A DNA stretch of 64,000 bases from Cyanobacterium stanieri PCC 7202 (GTDB taxonomy: Bacteria; Cyanobacteriota; Cyanobacteriia; Cyanobacteriales; Cyanobacteriaceae): assembly GCA_000317655.1 (NCBI GenBank), contig CP003940.1:1302001-1366000 (forward strand), written 5' to 3'. The position numbers were made by a program, and so were the translations under genes. The notes under the pieces were generated by a model that was not told the DNA's origin, did no database searches, and saw only the letters and a program-made list of their open reading frames with translations. Below, in pieces: positions 44,220 to 53,306 of this stretch. Every line of letters begins with the position of its first letter. Position 1 is the stretch's first letter.

Positions 44220-44603
44220 TAACCTCAGTTCGGGATAACAGTTGTCAGTATGGTAGGGGACGTAGCATGCTACGTCCGTACAGGTTACAGGTTGCAGGTT
44301 GCAGGTTACAGGTTTAAAATACGACCAGCCTTTGTTAGTTCCTTGATGGAACTAAGTATCAGAAAATTAATTAATACCAAATCCGATTAGTAAAGTTTAC
44401 TATTATTCACTGTGTAACAATTGACAATAAACAATTGTTATCTTTTGCCTGTTCCCCGTTCCCTGTTCCCCGCCCTAATTAGTATATTATTCAAACAGGA
44501 TTTAGTATAACATTACAGTTTTTGTAAATTTCTTAACCTGATACCTGACACCCGATACCTGGCACCTTTACAAGACTATAAATTTTATCCCGAACTCAGA
44601 TTA
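44220..44603. repeat. Composite inverted-repeat element, copy 1 (carries a nested MITE)
   Basis: Ends are TAACCTCAGTTCGGGATAA and TTATCCCGAACTCAGATTA, inverted repeats of 19 bp with two mismatches. Inside are a perfect 20-bp palindrome (44258-44277), a run of CAGGTTR heptamers and GATACCTG-type repeats. The 248-bp copy at 59020-59267 matches base for base over most of its length; copy 1 differs by a 136-bp insertion. It fills most of the 44218-44668 spacer. Confidence 0.85.
44375..44507. mobile_element. 133-bp MITE nested in the composite element
   Basis: Terminal inverted repeats TACCAAATCC and GGATTTAGTA (one mismatch). Comparison with the empty site at 59172 shows exactly 136 added bases: the element plus a 3-bp TAA duplication (a TA duplication with shifted ends is equivalent). 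No coding capacity. A second copy lies at 47758-47919 with the same right third. The size and TA-type target suggest mobilisation by an IS630/mariner-like transposase, not seen here. Confidence 0.85.
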
Positions 44604-44668
44604 GTTTACGGTGTCGGAGTTGATTGTTACAATGAATGGTTTGATTATCAATCTTTAATAGAACAACC

Positions 44669-44938
44669 ATGGCAAAATATATTTTATTCGGTAGTTATTG
44701 TGAAAATGCGATCGAAAAAAGAACTCCCTACCGTCAAGCCCACCTCGATGGTTTGGCAAAACAAAAAGAGGAAGGAATTTTAATTACTTTAGGGCCTACC
44801 AAAGATAATAGTAAAGTTTTTGGTATTTATGAGGCGGATAATGAAGCTATTGTTAAAAATTTAATTGAATCTGATCCCTATTGGCAAAATGGTATTTGGA
44901 CAGATTATGAAGTCAAGGAATGGATACAAGCATTTTGA
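44669..44938 (+). CDS. YciI-family protein
   Basis: 89-aa ferredoxin-like alpha-beta barrel protein. It has FGSYCENAIEKRTPYRQAHL, with the conserved His in HLDGLAKQKEEG, and FGIYEADNEAIVKNLIESDP followed by GIWTDYEVKEW. The YciI family is related to muconolactone isomerase folds; most members have no known reaction. It stands alone after the composite repeat element. Confidence 0.9.
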   Translation: MAKYILFGSYCENAIEKRTPYRQAHLDGLAKQKEEGILITLGPTKDNSKVFGIYEADNEAIVKNLIESDPYWQNGIWTDYEVKEWIQAF

Positions 44939-45030
44939 ATAATTAACAATTCACTATTGACAATGGACAGTTAAACTTCATTCAATCAATTCTTTTTTGT
45001 TCAATCTTTTCTAACTTCGTTGTTAATTTT

Positions 45031-45052
45031 GTTGGGTTTTATGTAACCCAAC
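45031..45052. repeat. GTTGGGTT/AACCCAAC hairpin
   Basis: GTTGGGTT and AACCCAAC form a perfect 8-bp stem around TTATGT in the spacer before pfkA. It is a palindrome of a kind common in cyanobacterial spacers; no T run, so terminator function is uncertain. Confidence 0.6.
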
Positions 45053-45116
45053 TTAAAATGACAATAATCTTAATTTATAAATCTGTCGGCATATCAATAA
45101 TCATAGTAACTAAAAT

Positions 45117-46346
45117 ATGAATCAGAAAAAAAGAATTGGAATTTTGACCAGTGGCGGAGATTGCCCTGGGTTAAATGCCATTATTCGCGCAGTGGTGAAA
45201 TATTCAACTCGCAAAGGTTGGGAAGTATTTGGCATTCCCAGAGGTACCGATGGTTTTGTGGATGTGGTCGAAGGTAATTTAGACATTGATGATTTACGCT
45301 TAAAGGATCACGGTTATGATATACCGGGGGTATTGCAAGGGTTAGATATTTTACAATTTATGAGCGGTAGTGTTTTAGGCTCTATTAGTAGGGGTAATGT
45401 CACCAATGAAAATGTAACCGAATATATTTTGGAGGGTTATCGCCGTTTGGGTTTAGATGCCCTCATTGCCATTGGGGGAGATGGTAGCTTAGATATTATC
45501 TATGATTTGGCGAAAAAGGGTAATTGGAATTTGGTGGTTATTCCTAAAACCATTGATAATGATGTGGCGTTTACAGAGCGCTCGGTGGGTTTTGATACGG
45601 CCAGAAATACTGTTACTCAGGCTTTGTATGATTTAACCTTTACTGCCGCTAGTCATGAGCGCATTATGGTGGTACAGGTAATGGGTAGGGATGCGGGGCA
45701 TTTGGCACTCCATTCTGGCATTGCAGGGGGGGCAGATTGTATTTTAATTCCCGAACTGACGCCCCAGTTAACGGATAATATCATTGATGGTATGACCCAG
45801 TATATTGCAAAATTAAGGTGCGATCGCCGCAAGTTCGCCCTCGTAGTCATTTCAGAAGGAGTGAAAGGATTAAAAGGAGAAAAAGATCCTTATATTGCCG
45901 AAACCCTTGCCCATTTATTAAAAGAAGCCAGTCATCGCCTCTGTGCCACGGGAGACGAGCGTTATTGTGGTTTGGACTTGGTCGATACTAGAGCCACTAT
46001 TTTAGGGCATTTACAACGGTGTGGAGTACCTAGTTCATTTGATCGCATCCTAGCCACCCTTTTCGGCATCAAAGCCTTACATCTGATAGAAGAAGAAAGA
46101 TACAATCGCCTGATTATTTGGCAAAATGGCAACGTAGAAAGTAAATCCCTTGAGCAGATAATGCCCCTTATCAAATGGTGTCATCAGGAAAAAACCTGTC
46201 CTTCCCCAGTAGATCCAGAGGGTTTTATGGTACGTACTGCCTTATCATTAGGTATATATTTGGGAGATTCTCACTTATCGGCTACTATGAACTTTGGAAA
46301 AGAGAATATTTGTTATCCTGAAGAGTCTTTATCTGAAGGTGATTAA
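45117..46346 (+). CDS. pfkA: 6-phosphofructokinase
   Basis: Phosphorylates fructose 6-phosphate in glycolysis. 409 aa. [20 protein letters not shown] at the start, then [29 protein letters not shown], and [15 protein letters not shown]. Gly in GGDGS is the residue linked to ATP use, while Lys in PKTIDND is the residue found in pyrophosphate-type enzymes, so this is the mixed group III PFK of cyanobacteria and actinobacteria, most likely ATP-dependent. Third-position codon use shifts to C-rich after about 45820. Confidence 0.94.
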   Translation: MNQKKRIGILTSGGDCPGLNAIIRAVVKYSTRKGWEVFGIPRGTDGFVDVVEGNLDIDDLRLKDHGYDIPGVLQGLDILQFMSGSVLGSISRGNVTNENVTEYILEGYRRLGLDALIAIGGDGSLDIIYDLAKKGNWNLVVIPKTIDNDVAFTERSVGFDTARNTVTQALYDLTFTAASHERIMVVQVMGRDAGHLALHSGIAGGADCILIPELTPQLTDNIIDGMTQYIAKLRCDRRKFALVVISEGVKGLKGEKDPYIAETLAHLLKEASHRLCATGDERYCGLDLVDTRATILGHLQRCGVPSSFDRILATLFGIKALHLIEEERYNRLIIWQNGNVESKSLEQIMPLIKWCHQEKTCPSPVDPEGFMVRTALSLGIYLGDSHLSATMNFGKENICYPEESLSEGD

Positions 46347-46397
46347 CTTTTCTTCGAGGCATAAAAAGCCCTCTAATACTTCAATCGATAAATTTAT

Positions 46398-47747
46398 ATG
46401 GGTAAAAACAACGATCGCAATAAGGTAAATTATTGGTACAAATGGCTATCCCCTGGCATATTTGTAAAACGTTGGTTGATTACCAGTTTATTCGGTGTTT
46501 TACTCACTCTTTTGGGGTTGGCAATATGGGTAAAGCTAACCCCCATTAATCGCCTCATCGATTTTTTGATTGATTTACTTAATCGCATCACCGATGTAAT
46601 TCCTAGTTATATTTCTGGTCCTTTGGCATTTTTTATCGGTGTCTTTCTTTTGTATTGGGGACAAACTCGCACTTTTGGCTCTATTACCGATGTATTACAA
46701 CCTGAAAATGAACAAAAGTTAATTGATGCCTTGTGGAATCGTCGTCAACTCACCAAGGGAACAAAAATAGTTGCTTTGGGGGGAGGTACGGGATTATCAA
46801 CTCTGTTACGGGGTATCAAAAAGTATAGTGCCAATATTACCGCCGTGGTGACGGTGGCGGATGATGGTGGCTCATCGGGTATTTTGCGCCGTGAGTTGGG
46901 GGTGTTGCCCCCAGGGGATATTCGTAATTGTATTGCGGCTTTGGCAAATGAGGAAACTTTGTTAACAGAATTGTTTCAGTATCGTTTTCGGGAGGGGGAA
47001 GGGTTAAAAAACCATAGTTTTGGTAATCTGTTTTTAACGGCGATGACAGATATTACCCATGATTTGGAAAAGGGTATTTATGCGAGTGCCAAGGTACTGG
47101 CAATTACGGGGCGAGTTTTACCTGCAACCCTTGATAGTGTTACTTTGTGGGCGAAATATGATGATGGTTCGGTGGTTCATGGGGAGTCTCAAATTCCTGA
47201 AAAACGCCAAAAGATTGTTGATTTTGGTTGTCTGCCTGAGTCTCCCAAGGCGGTGCCTTCGGTGTTAAAAGCTATTCAACAGGCGGAGTATATTATTTTA
47301 GGGCCAGGTAGTTTATATACCAGTGTAATCCCTAATTTGTTGGTGCCTGAAATTCGGGATGCCATCGCCCGTAGTTCTGCTCCTAAAATATATGTATGTA
47401 ATATTATGACCCAACCGGGAGAAACTGATGGTTATACCGTGGCGGATCATATTCGTGCCATTGATGCAGTTTGTGGAGTAAAATTATTTGATGCAGTATT
47501 AGTACAAGGGCGATCGCCTTCACCCCAAGCCTTGAGAATATATGCCAATGAATATTCCCATCCTGTTTTTTTGGACAGGGAAGAGGTAAAAAAAATGGGT
47601 AGAAGGATAGTAATGGGTAATGTGATGAGTGAAAACCCCGATAATTTTTGCATTCGCCATGATTCGACATTACTTAGCAAGGCCTTGATTCGATGGTATA
47701 ACAATAATCCTAAACATCGATTTTGGGGCGAGAAATTAGGTTTTTGA
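46398..47747 (+). CDS. YvcK/CofD-like protein with N-terminal membrane segments
   Basis: 449 aa. Two N-terminal hydrophobic segments (about residues 25-48 and 70-92) are followed by the YvcK domain: [51 protein letters not shown], and [20 protein letters not shown]. YvcK binds UDP-sugars and is needed for cell-wall synthesis and growth on gluconeogenic carbon sources in Bacillus. It follows pfkA by 51 bp in the same direction, so the two are probably cotranscribed, joining sugar metabolism with envelope control. Confidence 0.92.
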   Translation: MGKNNDRNKVNYWYKWLSPGIFVKRWLITSLFGVLLTLLGLAIWVKLTPINRLIDFLIDLLNRITDVIPSYISGPLAFFIGVFLLYWGQTRTFGSITDVLQPENEQKLIDALWNRRQLTKGTKIVALGGGTGLSTLLRGIKKYSANITAVVTVADDGGSSGILRRELGVLPPGDIRNCIAALANEETLLTELFQYRFREGEGLKNHSFGNLFLTAMTDITHDLEKGIYASAKVLAITGRVLPATLDSVTLWAKYDDGSVVHGESQIPEKRQKIVDFGCLPESPKAVPSVLKAIQQAEYIILGPGSLYTSVIPNLLVPEIRDAIARSSAPKIYVCNIMTQPGETDGYTVADHIRAIDAVCGVKLFDAVLVQGRSPSPQALRIYANEYSHPVFLDREEVKKMGRRIVMGNVMSENPDNFCIRHDSTLLSKALIRWYNNNPKHRFWGEKLGF

Positions 47748-47757
47748 GCGGTACTGA

Positions 47758-47919
47758 TACCAAATCCTTGAGAGATTGTATATCTATTTATTAACTTAAA
47801 ATTGGGCTTCTCATAATCCTTAAAACTTAATGTTTGTAATCATTAGTAAAAAACTATTCCCCGTTCCCTGTTCCCTGTTCCCCGCCCTAATTAGTATATT
47901 ATTGAAGCAAGATTTAGTA
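47758..47919. mobile_element. Second copy of the TACCAAATCC MITE
   Basis: TACCAAATCC at 47758-47767 and GATTTAGTA ending at 47919 bound about 162 bp. Its right end, from TGTTCCCTGTTCCCC through GCCCTAATTAGTATATTATT, matches the nested copy at 44375-44507 almost base for base, while the left part is unrelated. The flanks do not show a clean TA duplication, so this is an older or rearranged copy. Confidence 0.7.
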
Positions 47920-47940
47920 TAATGTGATCTCCAACTCAAA

Positions 47941-49635
47941 TTAATGAAATAAAATAGGTGCCACAGAATCAGTACGCCACAACTCATCAAGACGATTGGC
48001 AGGAATAGTTAGATATAAAATATCATTATCTTTTAAATGTATTGCTAATAAATCCCATCCATGGATTTTTTTATTGCCCCTAATCACATAAAGGGGAACA
48101 AAATCCGCCTGAGTCGCCATACTTTTTATTTCCTGATTACAAAAAGGATGGTTTGGGGTAATCATCGTCGCTAGGGCTACCCAGAGTAAATCCTGAGTCA
48201 TGCCATTACCCAATATTCTTCCCCCCAAAGCCGCCGCCGCAAAGGAATGGGTTGCCAACTCTGCAGGAGATAATACCGTTTCAAACTGAAATACATCCTG
48301 CACACACTCAGCAAATTGGCTCTCTTGTACCCTTAAAGTAACGGGTAGATTGGGGGCAAGGGCTTTGACAGTTAGGGCGATTTCCACATTTAACATATCA
48401 TCACTGGTAACTACCAAAAGGGCGATCGCCTTTCGCACATTAGCAGTATTAAGAGTATCAGACAAAGTGCCATCCTCGACGATAATCGGCACTCCCAAGG
48501 AGCGCACAGAGTGCAAAAAACGGTTATTATGATCAGGCTCAATAACTACGACATCCTGCCCTTGACGATGCAATTCTCGGACAATCTCAATACCCACATT
48601 ACCCAAACCACAAACAATATAATGATTTTTACTAGGTATTTGAGCCACATCCCAAGACTGTTTTAGACGACTACCAAGGACAAAATCATTAATCAGGGCA
48701 TAACAAATACCAATAATACCTGCCCCCACAATCATCATGATGGCAGTAAATATTTTGATAATATCAGGGGCTGTTTCTGCCACTTCCTCCTTACCTCCTG
48801 CCCCTGTAATCATGCCCACACTAAAATAAAGGGCATCCACGAGGGAAATATGCCAATTGACAAAAACATAGGTAAAAGTAGCAAGGAAAATTAACGCCAA
48901 TAAAATGAGGGTGACAACAATTACAGGACGGGCATATTGTTTATATTTACCAATATTAAGAACAACTTTTAACCATTTGATGAAAACACTTCTTGATTTA
49001 TTATTAATTTTCGTTTGGGTAGCAACAATGAGATGATCCCCCATTTCTAGGTTTTTTTCTTCCATTACCGCCGAAACAAGGTCGATTTCTCCCTGTTTGG
49101 GTAAATAATAAATTAACATCTGATCTAAGTTATCCCATAGTTGAGATAATGGTATTCCTAACCAAGGATGATTTTCATCAATTACCTCGTCTTGCAGTGC
49201 CCAAGTTTTATCCAAGAGTTTTAAATGTCCGATGGCTTTGTTTCCCGTAGCCGCAAAGGCAAAAATGGGGGCAGCCAAAGCCGAAACGCTCATGGTAAAG
49301 TGATCTGGTAATATACGATCCAACCTTGCCCCAAGGGTTCGATTGTAGAGACGATTAATGATTCTAATTTTGGGGTTTAGGGTTCGTGCTTGGGTGAGGA
49401 TGGCAACGTTTAAAGCATCATCGTTACTGGCTAAGACAATGGTATGGGCTTCGGTAATCCCCGCCTCCATCAACACTTGGGGCGACCTCATATTGCCAAT
49501 AATTATTTTATCATTGGGTTGGGTGGTCAAAGGGCGATCGCTAATGCCCACAACATTCGCCCCCTGTTGCTTTAACAAGGTATAAATCTTATAACCAGTT
49601 CTACCTAAAGCACAAACAATTATAAAAGGTTTCAT
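47941..49635 (-). CDS. RCK-TM2-RCK ion-channel-like protein with degenerate selectivity filter
   Basis: 564 aa. Residues about 1-200 are a first RCK (TrkA-N) domain starting KPFIIVCALGRTGYKIYTLL; a two-helix pore region lies at about 235-325; a second RCK domain starts HYIVCGLGNVGIEIVRELH. The pore segment is DALYFSVGMITGAGGKEE where potassium channels have TVGYGD, so the filter is lost or altered. It is built like channels of the BK/GsuK class but with RCK on both sides of the pore. Ion specificity unknown. Confidence 0.85.
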   Translation of the reverse strand: MKPFIIVCALGRTGYKIYTLLKQQGANVVGISDRPLTTQPNDKIIIGNMRSPQVLMEAGITEAHTIVLASNDDALNVAILTQARTLNPKIRIINRLYNRTLGARLDRILPDHFTMSVSALAAPIFAFAATGNKAIGHLKLLDKTWALQDEVIDENHPWLGIPLSQLWDNLDQMLIYYLPKQGEIDLVSAVMEEKNLEMGDHLIVATQTKINNKSRSVFIKWLKVVLNIGKYKQYARPVIVVTLILLALIFLATFTYVFVNWHISLVDALYFSVGMITGAGGKEEVAETAPDIIKIFTAIMMIVGAGIIGICYALINDFVLGSRLKQSWDVAQIPSKNHYIVCGLGNVGIEIVRELHRQGQDVVVIEPDHNNRFLHSVRSLGVPIIVEDGTLSDTLNTANVRKAIALLVVTSDDMLNVEIALTVKALAPNLPVTLRVQESQFAECVQDVFQFETVLSPAELATHSFAAAALGGRILGNGMTQDLLWVALATMITPNHPFCNQEIKSMATQADFVPLYVIRGNKKIHGWDLLAIHLKDNDILYLTIPANRLDELWRTDSVAPILFH

Positions 49636-49756
49636 TTTTGGTTGGAGTTAAACTTTGATCCATAGGTTAATAACCTATCTAGTCGCCATTATATTATCTC
49701 CCATTATTTGAAACTTGATTGTGATTTACTATACTTAAGGATTGTGGTAAAGATAG

Positions 49757-49783
49757 GCAATGGGCAATGGGCAATGGGCAATA
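49757..49783. repeat. Heptanucleotide tandem repeat (GGCAATG)n
   Basis: Four perfect to near-perfect GGCAATG units in the spacer between the channel gene and tyrA. It is the same heptamer into which the group II intron inserted at 42709. A short stretch at 49815-49842 resembles the inner hairpin CCCTTTCAAGGGG of the long-form dispersed element. Confidence 0.75.
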
Positions 49784-49868
49784 GTTTGAGCGTTTTTGTT
49801 TTCCTACTTTCAATCACCCTTGCCCTTTCAAGGGGAGAGGAGAAAGGGGTTGCATTATTAATCTAGTA

Positions 49869-50708
49869 TTAGCGGAGAAAATCGTTTCTTTTGATTTGAG
49901 TTGTATTTAATAATTGTTCTATTTCTTGCCAATTATTAGACTCTATATTATTAATAATATTTTCTAAATTTTTTTGATATTCTTTTAGGGTATTAATAAT
50001 ATTTTTTTGATTATTTTTCGCCATCATCAATCCTAGTTCGGGGTTTCCTCCTCCTACTCTACTGGTATCTTTAAAACCAGAACTAGCTATTTTTTGAGCA
50101 AATTCTCTTATGTTTTTGTCTTGTTCTTCTAGGCAAGTAAAAATCAAATTAGCACTTACAAACACTGGTAAATGAGAAATCCATGCTACTGCTTGATCAT
50201 GAATTTGGGGGGAAGTTTTTAATATTTGGCATCCCACTGATAACCACATTTTCTCGATAAGGGCGATCGCCCTTAAACTGGTATTATGATCAGGAGTAAT
50301 TACACAGGGGGCATTTTGAAATAAATCCTTTTCCACCGCATCAATGCCACTATTTGCCGTACCAGCCATGGGATGACTACCGACAAAATGAGGACAAATT
50401 TTTTGAGCCTCTTCCACAATAGACTCTTTCACCGAACCCACATCAGTAACCACCGTATGGAGAGATAAATGATTAACTAACTTTCTGAGAGTGGGAATAA
50501 TATACTCTATGGGAGTGGCAATCACCACCACATCGCAATTTTTTAGTAAAGATAAGTCGACCCCAGATTCTTTTGCTACCCCCATTTTTAGAGCCTTGGT
50601 GCCGGTTTCTGCACGGCGAGAAACCCCCACCACATGATAACCCTGAGCCGTCAAATCTAGCCCCAGAGAGCCGCCTATCAAACCTAAACCAATAATTCCA
50701 ATTTTCAT
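49869..50708 (-). CDS. tyrA: Prephenate/arogenate dehydrogenase
   Basis: Last oxidative step of tyrosine synthesis; in cyanobacteria the family usually prefers arogenate with NADP. 279 aa. N-terminal MKIGIIGLGLIGGSLGLDLT is the dinucleotide motif, then VVIATPIEYI, DVGSVKESIV with HFVGSHPMAGTANSGID and the C-terminal helical domain with AWISHLPVFVSANL and GFKDTSRVGGGNPELG. No ACT domain follows. Lies 165 bp after the cheW-like gene on the same strand. Confidence 0.94.
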   Translation of the reverse strand: MKIGIIGLGLIGGSLGLDLTAQGYHVVGVSRRAETGTKALKMGVAKESGVDLSLLKNCDVVVIATPIEYIIPTLRKLVNHLSLHTVVTDVGSVKESIVEEAQKICPHFVGSHPMAGTANSGIDAVEKDLFQNAPCVITPDHNTSLRAIALIEKMWLSVGCQILKTSPQIHDQAVAWISHLPVFVSANLIFTCLEEQDKNIREFAQKIASSGFKDTSRVGGGNPELGLMMAKNNQKNIINTLKEYQKNLENIINNIESNNWQEIEQLLNTTQIKRNDFLR

Positions 50709-50758
50709 TCTGTAATATAAATCTTTACAATGGAAATTTTTTCTCCCCCTCTCCCTCT

Positions 50759-50836
50759 TATATCAAGTTCGAGTAATTAGCTGTGAAAAGGATCACTTTT
50801 TTGCCCCCTAAATCCCCCAATTCTGGGGGACTTTTA
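50759..50836 (+). repeat. Dispersed inverted-repeat element, right end missing
   Basis: TATATCAAGTTCGAGTAATT, core GCCCCCTAAATCCCC then CAATTCTGGGGGACTTTTA. The left end and core match 34801-34908, but no CGAACTT end is found. It lies between the cheW-like gene and tyrA, where further chemotaxis genes would normally follow. Confidence 0.75.
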
Positions 50837-50873
50837 TCAATAATTAATACTCATTACTATTATTCTAACCTGA

Positions 50874-51416
50874 CTATTTCTTGGGCATGGCGGCAAAAAT
50901 GGAATCCCCATCCACAGTGACGATAATTTCTCCATTATCCTTAATCCAATATCCTCGCAGAAAGGGTGCTAATTCTGGGGTAATAGCAGAAGCAGGGGGG
51001 GAATGTAAATTATCAGTGTGACACATTTCAATATCTTGAACATCACTCACCACCAAACCCACTAATTCTCCTGTGGTCAAATTTTTAAGGTTTTGATTGC
51101 TAGGGTGAATTACCACCGCCTTATGATTAGAAGCCGTCACCGATTGCTCATACCAAGGAGTAAAGCCCAACAGTTGCCCTAAATCAATCATCCAAACTAT
51201 CTCTCCCCGCCAGTTATACACCCCCATTACCCAGCTAGGCATTTCTGGCACAGGAACAATTTTGCCAAAGGGAATTTTTAATACCGCCGCAATCTGTGAT
51301 AGTCCTATCATCAAATTAGTATCGGGGAGTAAGACAAATCGCAAAAATTGAGATGCAGAAGATTCGGATTTAGTGTCTTTATCGATAGATAAGGGATAGT
51401 TTAATTTATTTTCCAT
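50874..51416 (-). CDS. CheW-like adaptor (PilI/PixI type)
   Basis: 180-aa CheW-domain protein that would couple a methyl-accepting receptor to a CheA-type kinase in phototaxis or pilus control. Start ATG at 51416 (MENKLNYPL). CheW-type strands are FVLLPDTNLMIGLSQIAAVL, MGVYNWRGEIVWMIDLGQLL and ELVGLVVSDVQDI. It is the third gene of a PatA-CheY-CheW set. In related clusters (pil, pix, tax) an MCP and a CheA-CheY hybrid follow; here they are absent and the next gene is tyrA. Confidence 0.87.
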   Translation of the reverse strand: MENKLNYPLSIDKDTKSESSASQFLRFVLLPDTNLMIGLSQIAAVLKIPFGKIVPVPEMPSWVMGVYNWRGEIVWMIDLGQLLGFTPWYEQSVTASNHKAVVIHPSNQNLKNLTTGELVGLVVSDVQDIEMCHTDNLHSPPASAITPELAPFLRGYWIKDNGEIIVTVDGDSIFAAMPKK

Positions 51417-51492
51417 GGTTGATTCCGTAATCCTATACTGGGGACAATTGAGCAAATTCACCCTAGACTAAATATCCCCAGTGGTATTTATT

Positions 51493-51855
51493 TTATGTGG
51501 TTAATTTTTTGACAGTGGCAAACAGTTCGTTTTTATCCACAGGCTTGGGTAAATAAGCATCTGCCCCCTGTTTCATACCCCAAAATTTATCCATTTCACT
51601 GCCCTTAGTAGAACAAATAACAATGGGAATTTTACTGGTGTTGTCGTTGGATTTTATTTCCCTACAAATTTCAAAACCACTTTTTCCGGGCAATACTACA
51701 TCTAGTATGATTAGGTCAGGGCTAATTTGATTAATTTTGGTGAGGGCTTCTTCTCCACTCTCGGCGGTAGTGATAGAAGCACCAATTTCTTGTAAATAAC
51801 TTACTAATATCTTTCTTTCTGTGGAAGAGTCATCAACTATTAATACATTTGCCAT
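51493..51855 (-). CDS. CheY-like response regulator (PilH/PixH type)
   Basis: Single-domain receiver of 120 aa. Acidic pair in LIVDDSSTERKIL, phospho-acceptor Asp in LIILDVVLPGKSG (about residue 54), Thr/Ser of VICSTKGSEMDKFWG and Lys in LPKPVDKNEL. The MDKFWGMKQGADAYLPKPVD segment is typical of the PilH/PixH group. It sits between the PatA-like and CheW-like genes, in the order known for pilG-pilH-pilI and pixG-pixH-pixI, and probably forms an operon with them. Confidence 0.92.
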   Translation of the reverse strand: MANVLIVDDSSTERKILVSYLQEIGASITTAESGEEALTKINQISPDLIILDVVLPGKSGFEICREIKSNDNTSKIPIVICSTKGSEMDKFWGMKQGADAYLPKPVDKNELFATVKKLTT

Positions 51856-51957
51856 ATTTTTTACTAACCTCTATATATTAATCATAATATTTATTTGCAA
51901 ACCATAATAATGATATAGCAATCTTTTACTTTTCCATAATTTGCTTGTGATACTTAT

Positions 51958-53139
51958 CTAAGACACTCCTATTTTGAGATGTTTTTTGATGGTTTCTAAA
52001 ACCACAGCCCTATCTACGGGTTTACCAATAAAATCTGATGAACCAACCATTTTTGCCCTTACCCTATCTACTAAGCCATCATTCCCTGTCAAAATAACAA
52101 TGGGGGTATGTTTAAAGAAGGTTAATTTTCGCAGTTGACTACAGATTTCATAACCGTTAGCATTAGGCATGATCAAATCTAAAAATATTAGGTCTGGTTT
52201 TTTGGCTAGTAAAATGGCGATCGCCCTTAGAGCATCATTGATACCAATAAAAGAATAACCAGCCCCCGTAATTATCTTTTCCATGGTTTGACAAATCAAA
52301 GGACTATCATCCACACAGGCGATGGTAATATTACTATTAGCCGATAAATCATCATCCACATCATGACTAATGGGCAAAGAAGGCATGGGAATATCAGGAA
52401 TTTCCACCAACTTCACCAAACCCCTTTGCACATAAGGTAACAGAGAACGAGTAACTGTCAAAACATCCCGCTTCATCCTCACCGACAAATCCCGTAGGGT
52501 TTGTTGTCCGTCTAATAATTGGGTGAGGGTTTGATATACTTGGGGATTGGTTTGTTGCTCCAACTCTTGGGGTTGGGTAATCACGGGAGCCATATCTGGA
52601 GAGCGATCCGCAATTTTCGCTGACTGCCAAGCCTGCCAAGCCTTCTGTGCCTCTGCAATCACCTGCTCTGCATCTATCAACACTAAACGGGAAGAAAAGG
52701 GTAAAGTGCGATCGGGTTTTAACTCACAAGTAACCTGCATCGCCTGAGTAACATCAAATAAAACCTCAACAATATTCTGACGAATCATCTTCGCCGCTTG
52801 TTCTAAAGTAATCCTTTGTTGATCAACCCAAAAACAAAGAAGCTCATACTCCCAACAATTATTTTTCTCATCCAAGTGTAGTTGATTAACGTCATTTTGA
52901 ATAGCCGCCATGTGGGAGGGAATATGAGGCAAATTAGCAACCAAATTGCGTCGCCATCTTCTGACAGGATGATGCCCTCCCGTAGCATATACCAAACGAC
53001 CTAAATATAAGTAAAAAACCCATTTATTACGGGTGCCAGTTAACAAAAGTTGACCGCTAAAACGGGGTTGTTTTAAATTCTCAAAAAATCCCGCTTGTTT
53101 TAAAGCCGTAAACTCTCGAAAAGGTATTGGGTTAGACAT
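51958..53139 (-). CDS. PatA-like response regulator (DUF4388 N-terminus, receiver C-terminus)
   Basis: 393 aa, paralogue of the protein at 4853-6025 with the same order: PatA N-terminal domain (LYLGRLVYATGGHHPVRRWR at residues about 42-62), helical linker, receiver at about 270-390 with IACVDDSPLICQTMEKII, Asp in LIFLDLIMPNANGYE, VILTGNDGLVDRVRA and FIGKPVDRA. First gene of the PatA-CheY-CheW set. Related proteins (PixG, PilG, TaxP1) control phototaxis direction or pilus motors. It has no DNA-binding domain. Confidence 0.88.
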   Translation of the reverse strand: MSNPIPFREFTALKQAGFFENLKQPRFSGQLLLTGTRNKWVFYLYLGRLVYATGGHHPVRRWRRNLVANLPHIPSHMAAIQNDVNQLHLDEKNNCWEYELLCFWVDQQRITLEQAAKMIRQNIVEVLFDVTQAMQVTCELKPDRTLPFSSRLVLIDAEQVIAEAQKAWQAWQSAKIADRSPDMAPVITQPQELEQQTNPQVYQTLTQLLDGQQTLRDLSVRMKRDVLTVTRSLLPYVQRGLVKLVEIPDIPMPSLPISHDVDDDLSANSNITIACVDDSPLICQTMEKIITGAGYSFIGINDALRAIAILLAKKPDLIFLDLIMPNANGYEICSQLRKLTFFKHTPIVILTGNDGLVDRVRAKMVGSSDFIGKPVDRAVVLETIKKHLKIGVS

Positions 53140-53306
53140 ATTCTCTCTGGCAGTCGTTTATTTCTTGGTGAAGTTAAATGATGATTTTACTCTTCTGATC
53201 ACACATTCTAGGGTACCACAATTTTGAAATTTGATACCCATTCATTTAACCATTTTTCTTTCCCAGAGGAAATTTAGCCTCTATTTCTTGTTGATTTTCT
53301 ATTCAA

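Noticed and set aside
44281-44315. CRISPR-like array in the CAGGTTR run
   Set aside because: Units are 7 bp with no spacers; this is a short tandem repeat inside the composite element.
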